64,000 nucleotides of DNA from contig NZ_JBHGAP010000012.1 in assembly GCF_042610495.1 (NCBI RefSeq), forward strand, positions 1 to 64,000. The letters run 5' to 3'. Below are positions 8,864 through 16,534 of the stretch, in pieces. A program made the translations under genes and the position numbers. The notes beneath the pieces were generated by a model. That model did not search any database, had not been told where the DNA came from, and saw only the letters and a program-made list of their open reading frames with translations. Origin of the DNA: RU20A sp042610495. GTDB taxonomy: Bacteria > Pseudomonadota > Alphaproteobacteria > Rhizobiales > Rhizobiaceae. Each line of letters opens with the position of its first letter. Within the stretch, counting starts at the first letter, position 1.

Positions 8864-9898
8864 TCAGTTGCGGATGATCAGCGTCGCCTCGACGCGTTTG
8901 CCTGAGCCCGACGTGGCCACGATGCGAGAGCGCGGCGGTGGAGCCGTGACTGTGGGCCCGACGCTGGTTTTGCGAATGTCCCAGGCACCGGTGATGTCCG
9001 GGAAGGCGATGCCGATCTCCTGATCGTTCAGGGTCACCGTCACATGGTCCGATTTGAAGCCAGCGCCGTCGGCGATCGAGACAGGCGTGATGCGTCCGCG
9101 CACGCGATATTGGGCGCGCGACGTCCGATACTCGGCCTCGAGGATCTCGAGCACAGAATTTGCGCCACCAAGCGGTGGCGGCGCTACCGGCGGCGCGCCT
9201 GCGATCCGCCCCTGGACAACAAAAAGATCCGTCGTGACCTCACCCGGACCACTCCGGTCCGCGCTGCCTTCATCAATCCGCGGCCCCTTGATCACGACGC
9301 GGTTGCTGAACGGCCCGTTCACAACGGGGTGCGGCGTGACGCCGTCGCCGATATAGCCGGCCGGCGCTCCGCTGGCCCAGACCAGAAAGGGCGCGATCTC
9401 CCCGGTATCCCGGACACGTTCGGGGTTCTCTTCGGCGATGCCGAGATCACAGGTGTAGGCAACCCGCCCCCGCTCGTCGGCCGTCAGTACCTTCGTTTCG
9501 CCGTAGGGGTGCCGGACGACATATTCGGCGCCGGGAATGACATCGTCGATCCGCACCCGCAATCGGGAGAAGACCACGCCACGCCGTTCACGGGGTGTGC
9601 CGTCTCCCACGAAAGCGGCTTCCAGCGCCATGATCACGCGGGCGCGCCCGACGACCCCCGCGCCGCCGACCTGAAGCCGCGCCTCCGCATAGAAATAGAA
9701 GGCCTCGTCCGGGAAATTGTCGGGGAACTTCACCGGTGAAGCCGGCTGTTCCAGCTCGCCCCTCGCCGGCGCCCGGGGGTCCGCATCGGTTACGAGTTCC
9801 AGTGCTGTGCCGTTTGCGTCCTTGAACCACGTCGGGAACATCGTTTCCGGATCGCGTGGCCCCGGCTCACTGAGCCTTTTATCGTTGTCCACGGTCAT
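8864..9898 (-). CDS. Uncharacterised 344-aa protein, first gene of the oxidase operon
   Basis: 344 aa, no signal peptide or membrane helix. It looks beta-rich. Residues about 55-170 form one unit (FPDEAFYFYAEARLQVGG, then VFSRLRVRIDDVIPGAEYVV and HPYGETKVL), and residues about 245-344 form a second, Ig-like unit (YRVRGRITPVS, VTVTLNDQEIGIAFPD, ending VEATLIIRN). A Pro-rich linker separates them. The start ATG at 9898 has a strong GGGAGGA site. No family recognised. Its leading position and 8-bp spacing to DUF1326 argue that it is a functional part of the oxidase system, perhaps a scaffold or substrate-binding subunit. Confidence 0.7.
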   Translation of the reverse strand: MTVDNDKRLSEPGPRDPETMFPTWFKDANGTALELVTDADPRAPARGELEQPASPVKFPDNFPDEAFYFYAEARLQVGGAGVVGRARVIMALEAAFVGDGTPRERRGVVFSRLRVRIDDVIPGAEYVVRHPYGETKVLTADERGRVAYTCDLGIAEENPERVRDTGEIAPFLVWASGAPAGYIGDGVTPHPVVNGPFSNRVVIKGPRIDEGSADRSGPGEVTTDLFVVQGRIAGAPPVAPPPLGGANSVLEILEAEYRTSRAQYRVRGRITPVSIADGAGFKSDHVTVTLNDQEIGIAFPDITGAWDIRKTSVGPTVTAPPPRSRIVATSGSGKRVEATLIIRN

Positions 9899-10619
9899 AA
9901 AATCCTCCCGTCATGGTGATAAGGCAGGGAATGACTGCATGCGCGAAGCCTATCGGCGAGCACGCGCAGTCATCGCTGCGGCTCTCACAGATCATCCGGA
10001 GGACATGAAGGCTGTTTTATTGACACAAAGAGGACAATCGACGGGATTATTGCCCATCAATTCGAATGCCGGAGCGTTTTATACGTCTTTATAAGACGGG
10101 ACTTTATCGCGGGTTGCATCAGATAATCAATCCGCCATCACAGATTTTTTTGGGGCGAATGTCGGGCATCATCACTCGTCTCACGGATTCTCACATGCTT
10201 TGAACAGAACGCACCTTTGGTCATTGAAATTCCAACCAATTATTATAGCGACCAAGCGTATCGAAGCTCATATAAATTGGAAGCATGCGTAACACTGTCG
10301 GGAAAGGGCTCGGGAACGACGCGCAATCTGCAAAGATTGCTCGGCAGTTAAAAAGCCCCGGAGGCCAGAGGCTTACCGTCAGGGAAAAGCGGGGTCGGTA
10401 AATCCGCAATCGCGAAAACTGTCGCTCAGGAGTGCGAAACTTTCGGGATCTGTGTCCTTATATTGCGTTGCGATCGCCGCCGGCGCGGCTATCGCACTTA
10501 TCTACTGGCCGGGCTTCGGTTTCAAACGATGCCTACGGAGCACGTCTTGGGCAAGCTGCCTCACGGCTTTGACGAATTTTCTACGCGATGTGCGCGCCGC
10601 GACAAATCAGGGCGCTGTA
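9899..10619. other. Intergenic region upstream of the oxidase operon
   Basis: No supportable gene. The part close to 9900 should contain the operon promoter. The stretch 10020-10260 is lower in GC than its surroundings, which suits a promoter region, but no confident -35/-10 pair can be named. It merges into transposase debris to the right. Confidence 0.4.
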
Positions 10620-10760
10620 GGTCGTCTCGGGAAAGCTCGGCAAATAACTGCCGGTCCTCGCTCTGACTTCCAGCGCCACCAGCTCTCGGTAGCAACGCCG
10701 ATCATCTCGCGCAGTAAATCGGCGTCAGCGCTCGTCTCAAGAGTGAGCGCAGGTTCATCA
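10620..10760 (-). pseudogene. IS256-family transposase remnant (frameshifted N-terminal part)
   Basis: Read on the minus strand from about 10760, three frames must be joined to recover MMNLRSLL, then ADADLLREMIGVATE, then ELVALEVRARTGS. This is the usual start of IS256 (Mutator-like) transposases. At least two frameshifts and no catalytic region show a dead remnant. Confidence 0.6.
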
Positions 10761-10860
10761 TGTCGTCGGTCGTGTCCCTCAGGTTGGTCATAAGCAACCC
10801 GACCCTATCGGAAATCACCGATGGCCATGAAATCCAGCTACACCACTCAACAGGGCACGA

Positions 10861-11010
10861 TCGTTCATGCGTGACAACTGGCTGTCGAACCGGGTCTTCC
10901 GGGACTATGACGACATCGTCGATCAATGTTGCCGTGCCTGGAACCGGCTCATCGATCAACCTTGGAAGATCATGTCCATCGGACTACGAGACTGGCCACA
11001 CAGGTCATGA
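10861..11010 (+). pseudogene. IS630-family transposase remnant (C-terminal part)
   Basis: The plus-strand frame around 10864-11007 reads FMRDNWLSNRVFRDYDDIVD, then CCRAWNRLIDQPWKIMSI, and stops at TGA (11008-11010). This is the typical C-terminus of IS630 transposases. The homology stops abruptly near 10861, so only about 50 residues survive. 11011-11127 shows nothing further. Confidence 0.7.
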
Positions 11011-11127
11011 TCAATGCTCGTTGGTATTAAGCAGTTGAATTTGGATATCCAGCGCCTTGCCCCTCGACCAACGGGCCAGCGGTTCGTATCCCTTCAAGAG
11101 CAGATGAAACCGGCTCTCATCCAGTGG

Positions 11128-11727
11128 TTAGCACCGATCGCGGGATAGCCTTCTGACCGGCCGGCTGAAAGCCCTCAGAACGAAGTCTGCGCCCTCACGC
11201 GCCAGCCTGTCCGGGTCTTCGATCACAGCTTCCTCGGCATATTCGAGATGAGCGATCGTGATGCTGGCAACCATCAGGCGGCCAAGGGCAGGGTCGATAT
11301 CGACAAATTCACCGCTGCGTATTCCTTGTGAAATCAGCTCCTCGAGCGAGCGGTAGAATGTTTTGAGCTTGTCGGAGAGTTCAGCCAGTTCCGGCGATTT
11401 CAGGGCGTCGCCGGTATAGATGGCCGACATGGCAATCGGCATGCGATGCAGCGTCGACAGATCCCAGACAAGATACTGGTGCAGCCTCTCGGCGACCGGC
11501 CCCTCGGCGCGGCATGCCTTTTCGATGCGGATGGCCGCCTCGTTGAGGCTGAGGGAAAAGATCTCCTCGACGATCGCCTTCTTGTTGGGAAAATGATGGA
11601 AGAGCGAAGGCTGCTTGATGTTCACAGCCTTCGCGATCTCGCGCGTCGTCGTGGCGCGATAGCCGAGCCTCTTGAACAGCCGCGACGCCTGGATCAGGAT
11701 TTCCTGTCGGGTATCGGCGGCTTCCAT
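11128..11727 (-). CDS. TetR family transcriptional regulator
   Basis: 199 aa. The N-terminal helix-turn-helix is clear (RATTTREIAKAVNIKQPSLF then HHFPNKKAIVEEIF, residues about 24-58), followed by an all-helical ligand domain. It is the last gene of a four-gene minus-strand run (permease, small membrane protein, nitrilase, regulator), 15 bp after the nitrilase stop. The perfect palindrome at 14503-14520 in front of the permease is a reasonable operator for it. The natural inducer may be the substrate or product of the nitrilase. Confidence 0.85.
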   Translation of the reverse strand: MEAADTRQEILIQASRLFKRLGYRATTTREIAKAVNIKQPSLFHHFPNKKAIVEEIFSLSLNEAAIRIEKACRAEGPVAERLHQYLVWDLSTLHRMPIAMSAIYTGDALKSPELAELSDKLKTFYRSLEELISQGIRSGEFVDIDPALGRLMVASITIAHLEYAEEAVIEDPDRLAREGADFVLRAFSRPVRRLSRDRC

Positions 11728-11742
11728 GGGGCTTATCCTGTT

Positions 11743-12663
11743 TTAAAGGTCGCCTCCGATCTCACGGCGCCGATTGACGGCCAGATTGAAGACGTCCCTG
11801 CGATCATAGTGACCGATCACATCGAGATCGTGTTTAAAGCGGATCGTGTCTGCAAGATCAATCGTCGCGACGACCGTTTCTCCGCCGAAGACGGGACCGA
11901 CGCTGTATTCGCCGTCCGGTCCTACGACGCCAGAACCGCCCTGCAGGCCGTCCTGCCCGCCGAGCCCGATGACAAATGCATCCCGAAGCGGTTCGGGGAC
12001 GCGGTCGACGGGAAGGTAGGTTCCTGCGCTCACGACGAAGCAACGGCCCTCGAAGGCGTAGGACCGACAGGCAAGTTGATGAGCTGCAGGCATATCGGGC
12101 CAGACCGCGATGTGGATCTGCTCATCGGCGGCATGCAGCGCCTGCCGGGCGAGGGGATGCCAATGCTCCCAGCAAACAAGCCCGCCGAGCCGGCCGGCCG
12201 GCGTCGGCACGGCGATAAGGCCTGCCGCGTCACCCGGCGTCCAGATGATCCGTTCGGTATGGGTAGGCAGCAGTTTGCGGTGCACATTGAGGATACGGCC
12301 ATCAGGTCCGATGGTGACGAGGCTGTTGAACAGGATGGCCGATGATGGCCGTGCCCGCTCGTTGATGCCCATGACCACGGTGATCCCAGCCTCGCGCGCG
12401 GCGACGCATAGACGCTCGGCCTCGGGGCTATGGAGGGCGAGGCTTGCTTCCACGAGCCTGCCGAACCAGGTTCGGGCCTGCGCACTGTCCCAGCCGGCCA
12501 TGCCGAAGACCCAGGCAGGGTAACCGCCGAGCCATGTCTCCGGAAACACGATGAGATCAGCGCCATCTTTGCCGGCGGCGCGAATGGCTCGTTCGGCCAT
12601 GGCGATACCCGCCTCCAGATCGAGGAGCGGCGGTGTATCCTGGATGATGTGAAGTTTTGTCAT
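11743..12663 (-). CDS. Nitrilase / carbon-nitrogen hydrolase
   Basis: 306 aa, normal for a nitrilase. The catalytic triad is complete: E42 in FPETWLGGYP, K130 in HRKLLPTHTERIIW, and C164 in GLVCWEHWHP. The CWEHW context is typical of true nitrilases (nitrile to carboxylate plus ammonia) rather than of amidases. Cytoplasmic. It follows the 125-aa membrane protein by 7 bp and precedes the TetR gene. The paired APC permease suggests import and hydrolysis of an amino-acid-like nitrile or a nitrile-related amine. Substrate unknown. Confidence 0.9.
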   Translation of the reverse strand: MTKLHIIQDTPPLLDLEAGIAMAERAIRAAGKDGADLIVFPETWLGGYPAWVFGMAGWDSAQARTWFGRLVEASLALHSPEAERLCVAAREAGITVVMGINERARPSSAILFNSLVTIGPDGRILNVHRKLLPTHTERIIWTPGDAAGLIAVPTPAGRLGGLVCWEHWHPLARQALHAADEQIHIAVWPDMPAAHQLACRSYAFEGRCFVVSAGTYLPVDRVPEPLRDAFVIGLGGQDGLQGGSGVVGPDGEYSVGPVFGGETVVATIDLADTIRFKHDLDVIGHYDRRDVFNLAVNRRREIGGDL

Positions 12664-12670
12664 GAGAACC

Positions 12671-13048
12671 TCAGATGATGACGAAGGACGATATGGCGGC
12701 GGCGATCAGGCCGAGCGAGAAACCGGAAAGCGAGCCGAAGTCGAGCCACCAGGCGAGCCGGTTATGCGTCGGCCAATCCGGCCACCAGGCAAGCGCACCC
12801 GTGGCGATTGCCGTGTAGTAGCCGCTGACGACGAGCAACCAGGCGATCGCCGCCGGAAGCGCTGTCAAGGACCCGAGTGCCAGCAGGATCGTACCGATGA
12901 TGAGCGCATCGATATGGCCTTGCCGAAGGCGGGCGATCTGCCTGATCGCAAGCCATCCCTTGGGCTTTTCGAGCGCCACGTAGAGCAGCATGCCGGAGAC
13001 GCCGCCGATTGAGAGAAGGACGAGGCCGGCCTGGGTCAGGAAAATCAT
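12671..13048 (-). CDS. Small four-helix membrane protein (125 aa)
   Basis: A 125-residue, very hydrophobic protein with about four membrane segments (LTQAGLVLLSIGGVSGMLLY near 5-23, then IIGTILLALGSLTALPAAIA, LLVVSGYYTAIATGALAWWP, and a C-terminal LGLIAAAISSFVII). Its ATG (13046-13048) overlaps the permease stop as ATGA and is preceded by AAGGAAG, implying translational coupling. No family recognised. It could be an accessory subunit of the permease or an independent small transporter component. Confidence 0.7.
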   Translation of the reverse strand: MIFLTQAGLVLLSIGGVSGMLLYVALEKPKGWLAIRQIARLRQGHIDALIIGTILLALGSLTALPAAIAWLLVVSGYYTAIATGALAWWPDWPTHNRLAWWLDFGSLSGFSLGLIAAAISSFVII

Positions 13049-14478
13049 GCTGCTTCCTTGAGGTGCGCGCGGGCGGCGTTGATCATCGCGAAAAGCGCAA
13101 CGAGCGCGAAACTCATCAGCGGCGCCCAGATGAGAAGACTGGATGCGCCGGGCGGAGCAAGTTCGGCCCGCGGCCAAGCAATATTGACCGTTTCGAAAGC
13201 CAGCCAGATGAAAGCGACGGTGTTGACGGCATAGCCGAAGCCGCCTGTGCGGAATGCGCCGTTCGGCTGCCAGCGTCCCGTCATGCGGGCATAAAGGGCA
13301 GCGGCCACGACGAGGAAGAAGGTGACGTAAAGACCCATCGTCCCGAAGGAGATCATCGTGCCGATGGCGTTGTCGTTCAGGCCCAGCAAGAGGGCGAGTG
13401 CCGTCATGAGGGTAACGAGTGCCATCGCCGCGACCGGTACCTTGTTGCCCGCACTGACCCTGGCAAGGCGGCGGGCGCCCGGAAGGACACCGTCGCGGGC
13501 AAGGCCGAAGACGATGCGGCCGGTATAGGCCTGCATCGAAACGATGCAGGCGAGGAAAGTCGTGACGACGATTGCGTAGAACGGCCGCTCCGACCAGCCA
13601 CCAAGGCTTTCGGTGACGACCGTCGTAACGGGGTCGGCAATGCCGCCCGAGATGATCGACTGGAGATCGGTGCTCGCGAGCGTGATGGCGCCTGCGACGA
13701 GGACGACGAGCGTGCCCACGGCAGCGGTCGCGCCGATGATGGCCTTGGGAATGTTGTTGGTCGCACCGTCTGTTTCCTCGGCGACAGAGGCACTGGCGTC
13801 GAAACCGACAAATGCCCAGCCGCAAACGGCCAGTGCCGTCAGGAATGTCGCAAGGGTCGGTGTCGTGCCGAGTGTTTCGAAGAGGATGCTGAACGGCTGG
13901 TTCCGGAAGAAGAGGATGAGCACGACGCCGATCCCCAAAGAGCCAATGACTTCCGCCGCGATGCCGATATTGACCAGAATGGCCACGAAACGGATCCCGC
14001 AGCTGTTGATGACGAGAGATGCCAGCAGCAATCCCATCGCAATCAACGCGCGGTTGATGCCATGCGGCTCCGAGCCGGTGATCAGCAGGCTGACCCACGG
14101 AGCGGCCAGATAGGCGACGGTGGCCAGCGCCGCTGCAACGGCGAGAGCATACACGATGCCCGTAAACATTCCATAACGCGGGCCTGCCAGCCGGGTCGTC
14201 CAGTGATAGGGCCCGCCGGCGATGGGGAATTCGGAGGCGAGTTCCGAATAGACGAAGGCAACGGTGAGCTGCCCGGCGAGCGACAGAACCAGCATCAGGA
14301 TCCAGGCCGGACCGGTCAGCTGAATGCCGAGCGAGAAGATCGCGTAGAGGCCGACGACCGGCGCGACAGTGGCGACGCCGATCGAGAAGACCGAAAACAG
14401 CCCGATGTCGCGTTTCAATTGTTGATCGTAGCCCAGTTCCGCCAGTTGGCCGGCGTCGCCTTGGAATGGTTTGGTCAT
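13045..14478 (-). CDS. APC superfamily amino acid/amine permease
   Basis: 477 aa with about 12 to 13 hydrophobic helices. The first helix region shows the APC pattern (FSVFSIGVATVAPVVGLYAI), and the second carries the conserved ELASEFPIAGGPYHW segment. FAFVGFDAS-like residues appear in the middle (GWAFVGFDASASVAEET). The inner-membrane location is certain from composition. I chose ATG 14478 because GGGAGAG precedes it at good spacing; an in-frame ATG 33 bp further upstream lies inside the palindrome region. First gene of the nitrilase operon, probably importing the nitrilase substrate. Confidence 0.85.
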   Translation of the reverse strand: MTKPFQGDAGQLAELGYDQQLKRDIGLFSVFSIGVATVAPVVGLYAIFSLGIQLTGPAWILMLVLSLAGQLTVAFVYSELASEFPIAGGPYHWTTRLAGPRYGMFTGIVYALAVAAALATVAYLAAPWVSLLITGSEPHGINRALIAMGLLLASLVINSCGIRFVAILVNIGIAAEVIGSLGIGVVLILFFRNQPFSILFETLGTTPTLATFLTALAVCGWAFVGFDASASVAEETDGATNNIPKAIIGATAAVGTLVVLVAGAITLASTDLQSIISGGIADPVTTVVTESLGGWSERPFYAIVVTTFLACIVSMQAYTGRIVFGLARDGVLPGARRLARVSAGNKVPVAAMALVTLMTALALLLGLNDNAIGTMISFGTMGLYVTFFLVVAAALYARMTGRWQPNGAFRTGGFGYAVNTVAFIWLAFETVNIAWPRAELAPPGASSLLIWAPLMSFALVALFAMINAARAHLKEAA

Positions 14479-14502
14479 GCTGTGCTCTCCCAGTTGAGCG
14501 TT

Positions 14503-14520
14503 CCCTATCATTTGATAGGG
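14503..14520. promoter_or_regulatory. Perfect palindrome upstream of the nitrilase operon (putative TetR operator)
   Basis: CCCTATCA-TT-TGATAGGG is a perfect 8-bp inverted repeat with a 2-bp centre, 25 bp upstream of the permease start codon. Size and position fit a TetR-family operator overlapping the promoter. Assignment to the TetR protein at the end of the same operon is inference. Confidence 0.55.
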
Positions 14521-14997
14521 AGGCTATTTGAGAGCTTCGGGTCTTGTCAATCCACCACTGGGGAATAGCTGGCGGGAACCGTGAAGGAGCAACTGTTGAT
14601 CTGCGCTGAAAGCTGACGGCTTGCGACAGTCCGGCAATGATGGCCGGAACCGAAAATGACGGGGGCTCGTGCTCTAGCTGAGGCGCCGCAATCGCCAAGC
14701 CAAGTCAATTCGTACCAAGTCTAGGCGCGGGCGGCTCGTTGGCGCTTGAGGCGACCAGCGAAGGATAGGGACAGAGATCGAGAGGGGCTGGGAATCCGGG
14801 AATTGCCCCGGTCAGTGAGCCACGCGCTCGTTGAGCAGTATGTGCCACGGGTCCGCTCGGCTCTAGGGATCGAGCAGACCTCCGCATAGTTACAGATACA
14901 TTAGCGACGCGGCCGACTGCTCGGCGGCCGGAAACCCGTCGACATGCAGATCCAAACGCCGATTCTTCCGCGCATCCCTCCTCGGACGGGAGGAGGC
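14521..14997. other. Intergenic stretch without a supported gene
   Basis: Short frames on both strands lack ribosome sites and recognisable motifs. The promoter of the nitrilase operon should lie at its left edge. Nothing else can be supported. Confidence 0.4.
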
Positions 14998-15420
14998 CTA
15001 TTTGACCTCGTCCTTGCGGAAGTCGGCGGCCCGTTTTGCAGCCTTGCGGGCTTCCTTCTTGCTAAGCCAGGCTTCGACGGTCTCGACCGCAGCCGCGGCT
15101 TTCTCGAGGCCGGACTGCTTTGCGATCAGGAACCATGAGAGCGCTTTTGAGGGGGGCTTGGGGACGCCTTTGCCTTCTAGGTAGGGGTCGCCGAGACGAA
15201 ACAGGGCTTCATTGTAGCCTTGTCTTGCAGCCCTTGAGACCCATTCGGCTCCCATCGTTCTTGGCCAGCTAGTTCCCGTCGATCAGGACGTTGCCCAGCT
15301 GATGTTCGGCGTAGTTATGGCGCATTCCCGACGCGCCGGTGAGCTGGATTTCGGCCTGCGGCATGTCTTTCGGCACCACGGTCGTTGGCGGCGGCTGGGA
15401 TGAGTGCCAGACCTGCAGAG
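14998..15420 (-). pseudogene. Sel1-repeat protein, degraded
   Basis: The minus-strand frame 14998-15255 encodes a Sel1-type repeat (AARQGYNEALFRLGDPYLEG, KALSWFLIAKQSGLE) ending in a Lys-rich tail. Upstream, another frame gives MRHNYAEHQLGNVLIDGN followed by a TAG stop; a shift of frame is then needed to join the two halves. In-frame stop plus frameshift in a continuous homology indicate a pseudogene. Intact relatives are secreted Sel1 proteins. Confidence 0.6.
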
Positions 15421-15599
15421 CTGAGCATGTAGTACCCAAACCCAGAACCCTTGGCGCGTCATTCTACTCATAATGACGCGCCATCGCGTTGAACGCCCGA
15501 CGTTGCTCCCGAATTCCATATGCAATGTACGTCCAGACGAACCAATGTGGTGCCGAGGACGTCACGGTCACGGTTCTCTTCGGCGTCCCGTCTTCAGCC

Positions 15600-16091
15600 T
15601 CAGCTTGCCGGCTTGAGGGAGGCGAGCATTTCGCCGAGTTCTTTCTGGTGCGCAGCCTGCGTTTCCTTCGAACCCCAATAGGTGAAGATCAGCACTTTTT
15701 CACCGGCGGCGGCAAAGCCGATCGAGACGTCAACCGGGCCGTCTGCGTCGGTGCCCTGGTAATCGAGAGAGGAGATCTTGAGGCCGTTCACATCGGTCTC
15801 CGGCGACTCCTTCAGCGTAGCCGGGTCGATCTTGACGCCGTTCTTCGTCAGAAAGTCGATGGCGATTTCTGTCGTCTTGTCCGTGGAGGCAGCATCAGCG
15901 ACATCGATCGAGAAGTAGATTGCCCCGTCTTCGGAGGTGGCATCGACGCCCGTTTCGGTTTCCTTGGGGCCCCAGCTGTCGGGAATGGTGATCGATGCGA
16001 CCGGAGCATCGCTGGGGAAGATCAGTTCGGCAGCGGAGACGCTGAACGGCAGAGAGAGTGCAAAAGCGCAGGCGAGAAGAAGCTTCTTCAT
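15600..16091 (-). CDS. Secreted protein of unknown function
   Basis: 163 aa. The N-terminus is a clear Sec signal peptide (MKKLLLACAFALSLPFSVSA, cleavage after A-A near residue 21). The mature part, about 140 aa, mixes beta strands and helices (VASITIPDSWGP, YFSIDVADA, VDVSIGFAAAGEKVLIFTYW). No catalytic motif visible. ATG 16091 follows AAAGG; longer frames upstream do not read as protein. Probably a free periplasmic protein. The nearest neighbours point away from it and give no functional hint. Confidence 0.7.
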   Translation of the reverse strand: MKKLLLACAFALSLPFSVSAAELIFPSDAPVASITIPDSWGPKETETGVDATSEDGAIYFSIDVADAASTDKTTEIAIDFLTKNGVKIDPATLKESPETDVNGLKISSLDYQGTDADGPVDVSIGFAAAGEKVLIFTYWGSKETQAAHQKELGEMLASLKPAS

Positions 16092-16534
16092 GGTCGACCT
16101 TTTCAAGGATGTTCCCGGTAAGGGATGCGGACGATGTCCAGCGGCATCGATATATCCAAGGCGATTGTGTCTCGTAAAGAGATCTCTAAAACGGCGCTGG
16201 GCATGGCGATCTGTCGCATCGCGAGTGCCACAACAGCGTGCGAACGTGGTTCTCCCTCTCTGACTAAGGAAGAGCGCATGCTGCCCGGCTGGCGCACCCA
16301 GCTTCATGCCGAGCAAAGAAAGCGATCGGCTTGGCAGCCGGGCGTGAGCGCAACGCGGTTGCGTGGCGACCCCGCGCCGCGTCCTGCCCATGCGATCCTG
16401 TCGCTTTCAGGCGAGAGACAATGCAGACACAACGGAAAACTCAGGGAATTGTCTTTCAAGACAGGCGCGATCAGAGGATCGTTTTCGCGCTGCCGGCGGG
16501 TGACGCGGATGCGACGGACAGGAAGGAAACAGCG
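16092..16534. other. Divergent intergenic region
   Basis: This 443-bp stretch separates the secreted-protein gene (minus) and the M24 peptidase gene (plus). It should hold both promoters. No ORF here has a ribosome site or recognisable motif, and no hairpin stands out. Confidence 0.4.

Noticed and set aside
12671..14698. A 675-codon minus-strand frame over the permease
   Set aside because: Only its last 125 codons (from 13048) are real; the rest is an out-of-frame reading of the permease gene and shows Arg-rich noise.
14705..14887. A 60-codon minus-strand frame with a plausible-looking C-terminus
   Set aside because: No ribosome site, no family resemblance and no neighbouring operon; treated as chance.
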